In this document: piece after piece, positions 40,115 to 49,505 of the stretch
Numbering within the stretch: position 1 is the stretch's first letter
How the letters are laid out: each line of letters begins with the position of its first letter
Assembly (NCBI RefSeq): GCF_029689945.1
Contig: NZ_CP121451.1
Span: 4,402,001 to 4,466,000, forward strand
Origin: Paenibacillus amylolyticus
GTDB lineage: Bacteria; Bacillota; Bacilli; Paenibacillales; Paenibacillaceae
DNA length: 64,000 nt
Direction: 5' to 3'
The notes under the pieces: generated by a model
The model's database searches: none
What the model was told of the DNA's origin: nothing
The model's input: only the letters and a program-made list of their open reading frames with translations
Program-made: the position numbers and the translations under genes

Positions 40115-40870
40115 ATGAATGCTATTTTTTACGTTGAATATGATGCTGCCCATAACCATTCGTTTGTGTTTGATATTCCTGAAGGCCATGATTGCTGGCT
40201 GTTAGTTGTTACACAGACTCCGACACAGTTCTGGGTGGGCGGAAAATGGATAGATTATCCACCTCATTGTGCCGTTCTATATCCACCTCATCAGAAAATA
40301 TATTACCGCTCTTGTACGGAGCAATATGTGAACGATTGGATTCGTTTTGAAAGTGATGAGATGTATGTAACGGAAACTGCCTTACCGAAGGGCGAACCAT
40401 TTCCATTAGATGATCCTGAATTTTGTCACAAGCTGTTTCAATTGCTTGTTGCTGAGCATTCTTTTCAGAAAAACTACCGAGAATCATCGATAGATTATTT
40501 ACTTCGAACGCTGTTCAACAAACTGTTGGAGTCTTGCGTTCAAGAGAATATTGGCCCGCAGCATTATCCTCTGATGAAGCTTCGAACAGAGATTCACAAT
40601 AATCCGAGTCACCCATGGACAGTCGCTGCCATGGCCCAAACCATGAATATTAGTCCGGGGTACTTACAGTTTGTATATAAGAACTCCTTTGGGGTGTCGT
40701 GTATGGATGATGTAATCCATAGCCGAATTCGGTTAGCTAAAGAGTACCTCAGACATCATCAATATACGGTTGCAGAGATCGCCGACAGGTGCGGGTATCG
40801 TAATGTTGAGCATTTTTGCAGGCAATTCAAACAAATGACGGGTGTATCACCTAGACGATTCATACAATAG
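40115..40870 (+). CDS. AraC-family transcriptional regulator
   Basis: Regulator of 251 residues. An N-terminal cupin-like sensor (CWLLVVTQTPTQFWVGGKWI, PPHQKIYYRSCTEQYVNDWI) precedes two helix-turn-helix motifs (VAAMAQTMNISPGYLQFVYK and IADRCGYRNVEHFCRQFKQM) and the closing TGVSPRRF. The start ATG 40115 has AAAGGTGAAG upstream. The gene is divergent from the GH43 gene across 135 bases that contain TATAAT on the plus strand (about 40040). It probably controls that GH43 gene in response to a pentose oligomer (inference). Confidence 0.9.
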   Translation: MNAIFYVEYDAAHNHSFVFDIPEGHDCWLLVVTQTPTQFWVGGKWIDYPPHCAVLYPPHQKIYYRSCTEQYVNDWIRFESDEMYVTETALPKGEPFPLDDPEFCHKLFQLLVAEHSFQKNYRESSIDYLLRTLFNKLLESCVQENIGPQHYPLMKLRTEIHNNPSHPWTVAAMAQTMNISPGYLQFVYKNSFGVSCMDDVIHSRIRLAKEYLRHHQYTVAEIADRCGYRNVEHFCRQFKQMTGVSPRRFIQ

Positions 40871-41039
40871 ATCTGAACATGGACACATTATTAAAGCAGT
40901 TCCAATCTATATAATGGATTGGTAGCGTTTACTATAATTAAAGTTAAGATTTCGGCCACATGGATACAATGACCTATCCTGACCGATTATTGATCAATCC
41001 TCATTTTTAGAAGCATTTTTATTATCGGGAGTGAATGGA

Positions 41040-41810
41040 ATGAACGGATCTTCAGCCTATTTGAGACAGATACAGCTTAAGCGGAATCAAATTGATACAT
41101 ACAATACGTATCCTTTTGATCTGGCTGTAATTCGTAACCTGCATACGCTTCGATTTCCATCCCAAGGTCACTTATATTGTTGGTGAAAATGGGATGGGTA
41201 AGTCTACGTTAATGGAGTCAATTGCTGTCTCCTGGGGATTCAATCCCGAAGGCGGCACGATGAACTTTTCATTTTCTACCCAAGCCACGCATTCGGAGTT
41301 GTATGATTATATACAATTAGTCAAAGGTCCACGGCGTCCCAGGGACGGCTTCTTTTCAGGGCCGAAAGTTATTATAATCTGGCAACGACCATCGACGAAC
41401 TCGACAGTGAGCCATTATCTGGATGCCCCATTAAAGATTCCTATGGCGGAAAATCTCTGCATGAGCAGTCTCATGGTGAATCCTTTTTTGCCACGTTTGT
41501 ACATCGGTTTGGCGGTCATGGCCTCTATATTCTGGACGAGCCTGAGGCGGCTTTGTCGCCGCTTCGCCAAATGGCCATGCTTGCCCGGATTCATGAACTG
41601 GTGCAGCAAGAATCACAATTTATCATCGCCACCCATTCCCCCATTCTGATGGCGTATCCAGACTCTAAGATTTTTAACCTGACATCTGAAGGTATTGAGG
41701 TTCAGACCTTGGAGGAAACAGATCATTTCCTGATCATGAAGGAATTTCTGAATAATAAGGATAAGATGATCCGACAATTATTTGAAGAATCAGATGAGAA
41801 CAGCTATTAG
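41040..41810 (+). CDS. AAA-family ATPase with ABC-like Walker motifs (two frameshifts)
   Basis: Cytoplasmic ATPase of about 257 residues related to the SMC/ABC-type 'AAA' proteins often annotated as predicted ATPases (AAA_15/AAA_21). Walker A is VGENGMGKST and Walker B is GLYILDEPEAALSP, followed by the switch FIIATHSPILMAYP. Frame breaks: an extra C in CC at 41157-41158 (removing it gives LRFHPKVTYIVGENG) and a missing T in the TTTT at 41353-41356 (giving DGFFFRAESYYNLATTIDEL). The start ATG 41040 follows GGGAG at 8 bases. Single gene; partner or role not evident. Not paired with a TOPRIM or nuclease gene, so I do not call it a defence gene. Confidence 0.83.
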
Positions 41811-41861
41811 TACAGATGTAGGTTCTAAACTCGCGGATTATCTATCACTGAAGTGCACAGC

Positions 41862-41898
41862 AAAAAGGAAGCTCATGATGTGAATGAGCTTCCTTTTT
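41862..41898. terminator. Terminator after the AAA ATPase
   Basis: Perfect 15-base arms AAAAAGGAAGCTCAT / ATGAGCTTCCTTTTT, loop of 7. Works in either direction. Confidence 0.9.
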
Positions 41899-41909
41899 GC
41901 TTGTCACAG

Positions 41910-42008
41910 TTATTGTCTGTAGGTATCGTTCTTAAGCAGCTTAAGATTGGTATATGCAGCGGCACCAATCATGCCGGCTTGTCCACCCACTCCTGAATAA
42001 TACTGGAT
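41910..42008 (-). pseudogene. Remnant of a ROK-family (sugar kinase/repressor) C terminus
   Basis: The minus strand encodes YYSGVGGQAGMIGAAAYTNL followed by KLLKNDTYRQ and a stop at 41910. The GGQAGMIGAA pattern is that of the C terminus of ROK-family glucokinases. Only about 33 recognisable residues remain; upstream the frame shows unrelated residues and runs into the CoA-disulfide reductase gene. It is probably the relic of a deleted gene. A short match leaves room for chance. Confidence 0.4.
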
Positions 42009-42061
42009 CGCCCGCCTCCGGATGAGTCCCTTATAAGTTATAGAACCAACTTGATGATTTT

Positions 42062-44529
42062 TTATATAAACAGGTTATGATTGGCTTGTGAGGCTTGTCC
42101 AAGGTAGTAACCGACACCGCCAATTTTGACCTCTTCGATTAATTCTTCACGCTGAACTCCCATTAAATCCATGGACATTTGGCAGGCAACAATCTCGACT
42201 CCTTGAGCAATTGCGCTCTCAATTAATTCTTCCACCGAAGGTACCTGATGTTTTTTCATCAAACCACGGATCATCTTCGGACCTGCGCCAAGCATATTCA
42301 TTTTGGACATGCCAAGCTTCTGGCTGCCGCGAGGTAACATCATATCAAACATGCGGCCGATCATCGTTTTGGATAACTTCTGCGGTTGTGATTTACGAAT
42401 AATACTCAATCCCCAAAATGTGAAAACAGGGTTACTTTTCGTCCACTGGCCGCTGCCCCATTTGCAATAATCAGTGAGGCGATTGCTTTATCCAGATCGC
42501 CACTGAACACAACCATTGTGCTGGCAGGATCGCTGACCGGGGAATCCGATACGGGTTTCGCCGTATTTTTAACCATGACAGACTCAATGGTTCCGCCTTT
42601 CAATCGTTCCAACTGCAAGATGGTGGAACCCGACATCGAGGCCCATGCTTTGACATCTTCATAGAAGCCTGGATCGGAAGCTTTCACCCGAAGGGTCTCT
42701 CCGTTTGAGAGTTGATCCATTTTCTGCTTCACTTGGATTAGCGGACCAGGACAGCTCAATCCGCATACGTTCAAGTCATGATCAATACGTTGCGGCTGTG
42801 TCGATTCAGTGGGAATGGACTCCTCTTCCTTAGCGTGCAGCGCAGGTACATGATGATCTTGTTTTGCAGCAGTAAATGGAGCGGGCTTAAACTGGGCTTG
42901 ACGGTACGTTTTATAACCCCCACTCAGGTTCTTCACGCTAAAACCGTGCTGACGCAAAATTTGCGAAGCTGTATAACCACGCAGGCCAACTTGACAGTAT
43001 AGCCAGATTTCTTTGGATGGGTCTAATTCATCTAACCGCTCACGAAGCTCATCAACTGGAATAGAGAGTGAACCCGGAATATGCCCATTTTGATGCTCGA
43101 TTTCACTGCGAACATCCAGAAGTACCGACTGCTCAGGCTGACGATCAGTCAGTTGATGATAGGTGAATGTCTGAACACGTCCGGTGATGATATTCTCTGC
43201 TGCATATCCAGCCATATTCACGGGATCTTTGGCAGAAGAATACGGCGGTGCGTAACTCAGTTCAAGCTCTGTTAGATCCCGGACATGTCCTCCAAAATGA
43301 ATGGCTACAGCAATGTCATCAATTCGTTTATCTACGCCATCATAACCGACGGCTTGTGCGCCTAAGATTTTACCTTCCGGAGTAAACAGCAGCTTAAGAG
43401 TAATTGCACTCGAACCCGGATAATACGATGCATGAGAAGCAGGATGTACGATAACCGTTTGATATTCCACGCCAAGACGCTGTAGTGTTTTCTCATTACT
43501 GCCTGTCGTGGTCAGCGGTTATTCCAAAAACTTTGATAATGGACGTGCCCTGTGTTCCTCTATAGGTAGAATGAAGTCCGGCGATACGGTCGGCAACGAT
43601 ACGGCCTTGTTTGTTGGCAGGTCCGGCAAGAGGAATCGTAGCCTTTGTACCATGAATGGTTTCCGTTACTTCGATGGCATCCCCAACAGCATAGATATGT
43701 GGCACACTGCTTTCTAAAGCTTCATTTACGATAATATGTCCGCGTGCACCCAGCGAAATGCCGCTATCTTTCAAAAAGAGGTGTCTGGCGTGACGCCTAT
43801 CGCAAGGATAACCATGTCAGCAGTTAGCATCTGACCATCCGCAAGTTCAACCCCTATACCCTGCTCTAAGGTGTGGAATCCCTGAACACGCTTGGAAAAC
43901 AGCAGGTTCACACCATGATTCTCCATTTCTTGTGCCAATGCAGCTGCTAACTCGGAATCATATGGTGTCAGTACTTGGGCGTTCCCCTCGACCAGCGTTA
44001 CATCCAGACCCGCTTCCTTTAAATTCTCAGCCATTTCCACGCCGATAAATCCACCGCCTATGATGATCGAAGACGTGTTGTTAGAAGAAACTACCTGCTC
44101 TTTGATCCGATCAATATCCGGAATACTTCGTACGGTATAAATTAACGGATTCTCCTTACCTGGCAGATCGGGAATGAGCGGTTTGGCACCTGGTGACAAA
44201 ATTAACTCGTCATAACTCTCTTCATACTCCCCGCACTCCTGGGATTGTATCTTCACCACTCGCTTCTGCGAGTCAATGGCTACAACCTCACTTCTTGTAC
44301 GTACATCGATACGAAAACGATCAGCCATTCCTTTTGGCGTTTGCACCAGCAGACGCTCTCGATCCGCAATTGAGCCACCTATATAATAAGGCAAGCCACA
44401 ATTGGCAAATGAGATATAGGGTCCTTTTTCAAAAATAATAATCTCGGCATGTTCATCCAGACGGCGAAGGCGTGCAGCTGCAGATGCACCTCCAGCTACA
44501 CCGCCAACAATAAGTACTTTTTTGCTCAT
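42062..44529 (-). CDS. CoA-disulfide reductase fused to rhodanese, TusA and DsrE-like domains (three frameshifts)
   Basis: About 822 residues when repaired, four modules. Residues 1-450: FAD/NAD(P) disulfide oxidoreductase (VGGVAGGASAAARLRRLDEH, ISFANCGLPYYIGG with the redox Cys, IGGGFIGVEMAENL). Then rhodanese (LDVRSEIEHQNGHIPGSLSI, active Cys in WLYCQVGLRGY), TusA (LNVCGLSCPGPLIQVKQKMD, Cys in CPGP), and DsrE/DsrF-like (SGDLDKAIASLIIANGAAAS to IVACQMSMDLMG). Such fusions handle persulfide or polysulfide sulfur. Breaks: AAAAA 43773-43777 (one T missing on the coding strand), about 43515 (one base extra), AAAA 42423-42426 (one T missing). The first codon overlaps the ArsR stop by four bases (ATGA), a two-gene operon. 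Confidence 0.88.
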
Positions 44530-44840
44530 GATTCACAATCATCCTTTTCAAACAAAATTTTGATAATCTGTTCCACCCGTTGATCGGCAAGCACATAGTT
44601 CACTTCAAGACCATTCCGCTCGGTAGCCACAATACCTGCACTACGAAGCTTCTGTAGATGCTGAGACACGGTGGATTGAGGAAGATCCAGACATTCCTGC
44701 ATATATGAAACATTACATTTCTTCTTCTTCATCAATCCCCGCACAATACATAAACGGATGGGGTGAGCCAAGGCTTTCAGCAAATTAGCAGGTTCATCGA
44801 ACTGTTTAATATTATTGCTGTCAAAAGCGGGAGTGTTCAA
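44526..44840 (-). CDS. ArsR/SmtB-family transcriptional regulator
   Basis: Winged-helix repressor of 104 residues: KALAHPIRLCIVRGLMKKKK, recognition helix LPQSTVSQHLQKLRSAGIVA and wing ATERNGLEVNYVL. Cysteines occur at residues 31, 42 and 50 (LCIV, KKCNV, QECLD). ArsR members that sense persulfide (SqrR/BigR) also use cysteine pairs, though the positions seem different, so thiol sensing here is only a suggestion from the operon partner. The start is TTG 44840 with AGGAGG 7 bases upstream. Stop overlaps the reductase start. A palindrome lies 24 bases upstream. Confidence 0.9.
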   Translation of the reverse strand: MNTPAFDSNNIKQFDEPANLLKALAHPIRLCIVRGLMKKKKCNVSYMQECLDLPQSTVSQHLQKLRSAGIVATERNGLEVNYVLADQRVEQIIKILFEKDDCES

Positions 44841-44863
44841 AAGTATTCCTCCTAAATCGTTAT

Positions 44864-44879
44864 ATCGTAATAATACGAT
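44864..44879. promoter_or_regulatory. Palindrome, probable ArsR operator
   Basis: ATCGTA-ATAA-TACGAT, perfect inverted repeat inside an AT-rich stretch (CGTTATATCGTAATAATACG), 24 bases before the ArsR start. Position and size fit an autoregulatory ArsR site. Confidence 0.7.
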
Positions 44880-44978
44880 TTATTGATATGGATGTCAAAT
44901 TCATTCTGGATTGAACGCGTTCGATTCGTCGCATACCCGCTCAACCCTAGCTTTTGGCTTGTTCCAAGTGGATGATAA

Positions 44979-45021
44979 AAATGCCTGCCAAACCGCTATA
45001 GGCGGCATTTGACAGGCATTC
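44979..45021 (-). terminator. Terminator of the tandem GH43 gene
   Basis: AATGCCTGTCAAA / TTTGGCAGGCATT type hairpin with an inner GCC/GGC pair, 38 bases past the GH43 stop on the minus strand, followed by TTTTTATC. Confidence 0.75.
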
Positions 45022-45058
45022 ATTCTATATCAGCTCTTATCATAGTGATTGTTTTATA

Positions 45059-46872
45059 TTAGAGTACTACAGGCTCAAGCAGTCCGTCCTTATCAAACTG
45101 AAGCGGGTCCATACATATTTCACGGTGATAACCCTTTCCAGAGGAAAATCTGGATAGTGGTGTGACAAAACGGTGATAGGCAATCCAGTATTGACCCGAG
45201 TCAGAATCCTTAAATATACAGTGATGACCTGTGCCCAGCATATCCTTCTCGACATTTTTGCTTAGAATCGGGTATCGATATGTAACAGGACCATATAGCT
45301 GCTCTGCCGTACCGTAATTCACATGGTAGTCTTCGCTGCCTGTATCATCACAGGACCACGTAAAATGGTATATTCCATCCTGCTTTAACACCGTTACTGC
45401 CTCACGAAAATCATGCAAGCCCGCCAGATTGCTCATTGTGTCCTCCACTACACTGATCATGTCTTCACCAAGCTCCACAATGGCAGCATGTCCATTGCCA
45501 AATAACAGATACGGTCTTCCGTCATCCTCGATATAGATGGAGGGATCAATCGCTTGGCCCATGGTGATGCCCAGACGTTTCAACTGCTCCATTGTGATTA
45601 AAGGCTGTGACTCAGCCAGGAATGGACCCTTCGGTGTATCGGCTACAGCAACACCAATGGCACTCTCGCCGTCCAGCATTTTGCCACAGAAATAAAAATA
45701 GTACTTTCCGTTCCGGCTGGCAATTGCCGGTGCCCAGGCATTACCGGTTGCCCAAGGGACATCCTCCGTTCCCAGATCAAGGATTACGCCTTCGTCCTGC
45801 CAATGCTTCAGGTCTGAAGAAGAAAACACCTTGAACTGGGTGCCCGACCACCCCTCGAAGCCATCTGTTGTCGGATACATGTAGTAACGATCCTCAAACT
45901 TCGCGACATCAGGATCAGCATATTGTCCGGGAAGCACCTGATGACCATCCCCAAAAGCCGCGAGAAGGCTGTTGCACTCGGCAGTTGTGATTGGCAGGAC
46001 GCTTCCATGCCGCTTTTGAGTTGTTCCCATATCGAAATCACCATCAGGGACGATTCGGAATTCTCCGCTTGTCAGATCTGTAGTCAGGAGAGGAAGATAA
46101 CCCTTGCCTTCAGCAAATCGATCAACAATCAGGCACCATTCCTCCCGGTCATTGAACTTAAAGATTTGAGGTCCCTCCACTCCTGCCAATGCCTCCAGTA
46201 CCGGCGCTTGCAGCGTAACGAACGCGTCTTTGTGGAGAGAGTCTCCTTTTTCTACTCGTATGTTTTTGGTTGTTTCATCCTTGGAGTATCGATAGTAAGA
46301 GCCCGCCGCTGGAAGAATCGTTGTATCAATAATATGATTGTCCCGCTCAATGTATTTTTCCGATGCCGAGAACGTACGAAAGTCTTTGGTACGAGCGCTG
46401 TATATTTTTTGCTTTCGTTCATTCTCGTGAGGTTCTTGAGTCGCAGAAGCCCAGAATACAAGAAACTCATTTGTTATTTCATCATACACAGCTTCCGGTG
46501 CCCAGACACATCCAGCCTCCTCAACACCCAGTGTAACATTCAAAGGAGATGACCAGTCCACCAGATTGCTGGATTCCCGTATGATTACGTCTCGGCTCCC
46601 GGCATTAACGGCATGAGTCCACCCTTTACCATTTGCGATCCGGAGATCCGTAGCAATCAGATAAAATTTATTTTCCTTGACGGAACGAATCAGAAACGGG
46701 TCCCTCACCCCCTTTCTCCAAGATCGGAAAACAGCACAGGTAAGCCGCCATTAAGATCCTTCCAGTGAAGACCGTCCTCGCTATAAGAGAAATAAACCTG
46801 CTCTCCGTCTGCTTGTTCGCCAATAAAATGTACAAAGAGATACCCGTCATAATTTAGAGTTGTTTTGGTCAA
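45059..46872 (-). CDS. GH43-type protein with two propeller modules (frameshift)
   Basis: About 604 residues, cytoplasmic. The first half (TTG 46872 to about 45960) reads as one GH43-like propeller (RDPFLIRSVKENKFYLIATD, CVWAPEAVYDEITNEFLVFW). The second half is a complete GH43 module (YADPDVAKFEDRYYMYPTTD, GNAWAPAIASRNGKYYFYFC, AIDPSIYIEDDGRPYLLFGN, LGTGHHCIFKD). The TTG start has AGGAGG 10 bases upstream. The break is in the CCCCC at 46708-46712 (plus strand): one more G joins FSDLGERG to VRDPFLIRS. The first module may be a non-catalytic duplicate or bind substrate. A cre-like site lies 55 bases upstream. Likely role: debranching of arabinan or arabinoxylan oligomers. Confidence 0.82.
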
Positions 46873-46926
46873 TGGTAAAGAACCTCCTGAAAATGAAATT
46901 GAATTTATATTTGCACAACATATAAA

Positions 46927-46940
46927 TGAAAGCGTTCTAC
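46927..46940. promoter_or_regulatory. cre-like CcpA site before the tandem GH43 gene
   Basis: TGAAAGCGTTCTAC on the plus strand, 55 bases upstream of the minus-strand start, close to the cre consensus TGWAARCGNTWNCA. Confidence 0.5.
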
Positions 46941-47220
46941 TTATGTTGTATCATACTTCAAAACTAGCGGAATGAGTATATTTTTATAAACTCGTTCATT
47001 GCAGATCATATGAATTTTCGCCGAGACCATATTGCCTTTATTGCGATGTATGACTTGCTACTGATGCAAAGATTTCAACACATCGTCTTTATTTTACCTC
47101 AGGTATACAAAATTCCCGGTTTTCATTTACAAATGAATGCTAATCTTCTTGAAGATGAACAAATGAATATAGATTCATGCATTCATTTTTGTTTTTGAGA
47201 GATGACGAGGAGGAATCATT
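46941..47220 (+). promoter_or_regulatory. Upstream region of alkaline phosphatase with repeated ACAAATGAAT
   Basis: No gene I can support lies here. ACAAATGAAT occurs at 47129-47138 and again at 47159-47168, exactly 30 bases apart, and GCATTCATTT at 47179-47188 is the inverse of AAATGAATGC at 47131-47140. I see no clear TTAACA-type Pho box. The repeats may be a regulator site. The ribosome site GAGGAGG is at about 47207-47213. Confidence 0.4.
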
Positions 47221-48579
47221 GTGAAATTATCCAAAAAAGTATTACCGGCGGTAGCGCTGACTCTGGCTGTATCGGCTTCTAGTCTCTTGTCTGCGGGACA
47301 AGCAAGTGCCGTTCAGGCTGTAAGTGTGGAGAAAAAACAAATCAAGAACATCATCTTCCTCATTGGGGATGGCATGGGCACCTCATACACTTCCGCCTAC
47401 CGTTATATGAAAGATGATCCTTCGACAAAGGGCATGGACAAAACCGTATTTGACCCTTATCTGGTTGGGGCACAAATGACCTATCCGGATGATGATAAAC
47501 AAAATGTGACGGATTCCGCTTCTGCAGCAACGGCCATGTCGGCAGGTGTAAAAACCTATAATGCAGCCATTGCGGTTGACCCTGAACAGAAGGAAGTCAA
47601 AACTGTACTTGAGCAGGCCAAAGAAAACGGCAAGGCCACCGGACTCGTGGCTACATCGGAAATTACTCATGCCACACCAGCTGCATTCGGTGCCCATGAT
47701 ATCAGTCGTAAAAATATGGATGCGATTGCGGACGATTATTATGATGAGTTGATTAATGGCAAGCATAAAGTGGATGTACTTCTGGGTGGAGGGAAATCCA
47801 ATTTTGTACGCGAGGGTCGTGACCTGACGAAGGAGTTCCAGAATGCGGGATACAGCTATGTCACGGATCGTTCCTCTCTTCTTGCGGATAAGAATCAACA
47901 AGTTCTTGGACTGTTTGCCGATGGAGGATTGGACAAGATGATCGATCGTACTGCTTCAACGCCATCACTGGCTGAGATGACCAATACAGCGATTGATCGC
48001 CTCAGTTCGAACGATAAAGGGTTCTTCCTGATGGTCGAAGGCAGCCAGATTGACTGGGCAGGACATGATAATGATATCGTTGGCGCGATGAGTGAAATGG
48101 ATGATTTCGCAGCCGCGTTTCAGGCCGCGATTGATTTTGCCAAAAAAGATGGTGAAACACTTGTCGTAGCTACTGCCGACCACTCCACGGGTGGACTGAC
48201 CCTTGGAAAAGACGGGGAATACAACTTCTTTGTAGACCCGATCAAAGCTGCACTGCGGACGCCAGACTTCATGGCAGCACAAATTGTGAAAGGTGCTTCG
48301 GTTGAAGAAACACTGAAGAGTTATCTGAAATTGGATTTGAAGCCGGAAGAAATTCAATCGGTGAAAGAAGCAGCCAAAAGTGCAGATGTAACGAAAATTG
48401 ATAATGCGATTGAAGCAATTATTGATAATCGTTCGTTTACGGGCTGGACGACAGGTGGACATACGGGTGAAGATGTTCCGGTCTATGCCTACGGTCCGGC
48501 GAGTCATCGCTTCGCCGGTTTGATCGACAACACAGACAATGCCAAGATCATATTTGATATTCTCAGCAAACACCAATAA
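47221..48579 (+). CDS. Alkaline phosphatase, secreted
   Basis: Phosphomonoesterase of 452 residues of the PhoA/PhoB family, exported to scavenge phosphate. A signal peptide covers residues 1-30 (KKVLPAVALTLAVSASSLLS, cleavage near ASA). The metal site begins FLIGDGMGTSY. The nucleophile is Ser99 in NVTDSASAATAMSAG. Further metal ligands lie in SQIDWAGHDND, ATADHSTGGLT and GGHTGEDVPVYAYG. The start is GTG 47221 with GAGGAGG 8 bases upstream. Single gene ended by a hairpin. Phosphate control is usual for the family, but no clear Pho box is seen. Confidence 0.96.
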   Translation: MKLSKKVLPAVALTLAVSASSLLSAGQASAVQAVSVEKKQIKNIIFLIGDGMGTSYTSAYRYMKDDPSTKGMDKTVFDPYLVGAQMTYPDDDKQNVTDSASAATAMSAGVKTYNAAIAVDPEQKEVKTVLEQAKENGKATGLVATSEITHATPAAFGAHDISRKNMDAIADDYYDELINGKHKVDVLLGGGKSNFVREGRDLTKEFQNAGYSYVTDRSSLLADKNQQVLGLFADGGLDKMIDRTASTPSLAEMTNTAIDRLSSNDKGFFLMVEGSQIDWAGHDNDIVGAMSEMDDFAAAFQAAIDFAKKDGETLVVATADHSTGGLTLGKDGEYNFFVDPIKAALRTPDFMAAQIVKGASVEETLKSYLKLDLKPEEIQSVKEAAKSADVTKIDNAIEAIIDNRSFTGWTTGGHTGEDVPVYAYGPASHRFAGLIDNTDNAKIIFDILSKHQ

Positions 48580-48591
48580 TTCAGAGGTTAC

Positions 48592-48637
48592 AATCCTCCC
48601 TTCTCTTCCTTCATCCGAAGAGAGGGGATTTTTTTAT
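48592..48637 (+). terminator. Terminator of alkaline phosphatase
   Basis: Imperfect stem AATCCTCCCTTCTCTTC / GAAGAGAGGGGATT followed by seven T residues. Confidence 0.8.
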
Positions 48638-48729
48638 TTCTTTTCCGAATTTTCTAATATGCATTATATCCCATGGAGTTGGTTATCTTATACAACACCA
48701 CTTGCATGGAAGGGAGAGATATCCGATAA

Positions 48730-48910
48730 ATGCAGTTAACGATTGGTTAAGACAGGTCGGTCACAATTATCTGCTCATTGTCATTGCTGCGGTGCTCTTT
48801 TTGCAGTCAAAGCAGTCATTGGATTCTATACGTATAAGCATTATGACAAGAAATTGAATGCACTTACAGATAAGTTGGATCGTCTTCTGCAAGAGAAGAC
48901 AACGGAGTGA
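48730..48910 (+). CDS. Small single-span membrane protein with coiled-coil tail (frameshifts)
   Basis: Too broken to be seen as one frame. Joined it gives about 60 residues: AVNDWLRQVGHNYLLIVIAA-VLF, one membrane span, then AVKAVIGFYTYKHYDKKLNA and LTDKLDRLLQEKTTE, a charged amphipathic helix. One T is missing in the TTTTT at 48798-48802. A G may also be missing after ATG 48730 (ATG GCA GTT). GAAGGGAG lies 12 bases upstream. It precedes the next membrane protein gene by 49 bases. Small spore-former membrane proteins look like this, but I do not recognise the family. Confidence 0.5.
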
Positions 48911-48959
48911 TGCCGCTTATTTTGAACTATAGAAGGAACAAGCTTTGGAGGAAAAATGT

Positions 48960-49399
48960 ATGATAGGAAACATCCTGTTGGGTATGGTCATTCCCCTTAT
49001 AGTGGGTATATTGATTCTGCGTCGGAACTTTACAATTCTTATTCTATACTATCCGCTTGGTGTGGCTGTTGCAGCATGCATCAACAATATCGGGTTTAAT
49101 TACTTTTGGAATATTCTTCCGAATCAACGCAACCAATCCTATGCTGCTCTTCCAATGGATCTTGGAGTCTACCCGATTGCCGGCTGTCTGATGATGTATG
49201 CGATTTTAGTAAAAGGGGCCAATCCATGGTTAGCGATCCTTGTTGCATCCTTGTCGCTGACCTTAATCGAATGGATTGCCAAAATGATGGGACATGTCAT
49301 TTATTTTAATGGATGGAACATTTTTGGACCTTTTTGTCCTACCTTCTGCCATTTGTCATTGCTTATGGTTACAGTAAAGTATTGAGATATACCAAGTGA
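48960..49399 (+). CDS. Four-span membrane protein, CBO0543-like (frameshift)
   Basis: About 146 residues with four hydrophobic segments: GNILLGMVIPLIVGILILRR, FTILILYYPLGVAVAACINN, YPIAGCLMMYAILVKGANPW-LAILVASLS, and a last one visible only after repair (WTFLSYLLPFVIAYGYS). One T is missing in the TTTTT at 49321-49325; the repaired end reads SKVLRYTK-stop at 49397. The start ATG 48960 has GGAGG 8 bases upstream. It resembles the CBO0543 family common in spore formers, whose function is unknown to me. Confidence 0.7.
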
Positions 49400-49505
49400 C
49401 GTTTCACTGAAGCTTTCGATTCATAAGGCGGAACAGCTGGTATGGGTTAACGCGGATAGGCATATGTGCATATCTTAACTCATATTGGTTTTGGAGGGAT
49501 TCATA

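Noticed and set aside
41040..41810. AAA ATPase as part of a defence system (OLD/Gabija/retron-like)
   Set aside because: No nuclease, TOPRIM, reverse transcriptase or other effector gene is adjacent; the neighbours are sugar and sulfur genes.
47010..47198. 62-codon open frame upstream of alkaline phosphatase
   Set aside because: No ribosome site, odd composition, overlaps repeated promoter sequence; not supported as a gene.
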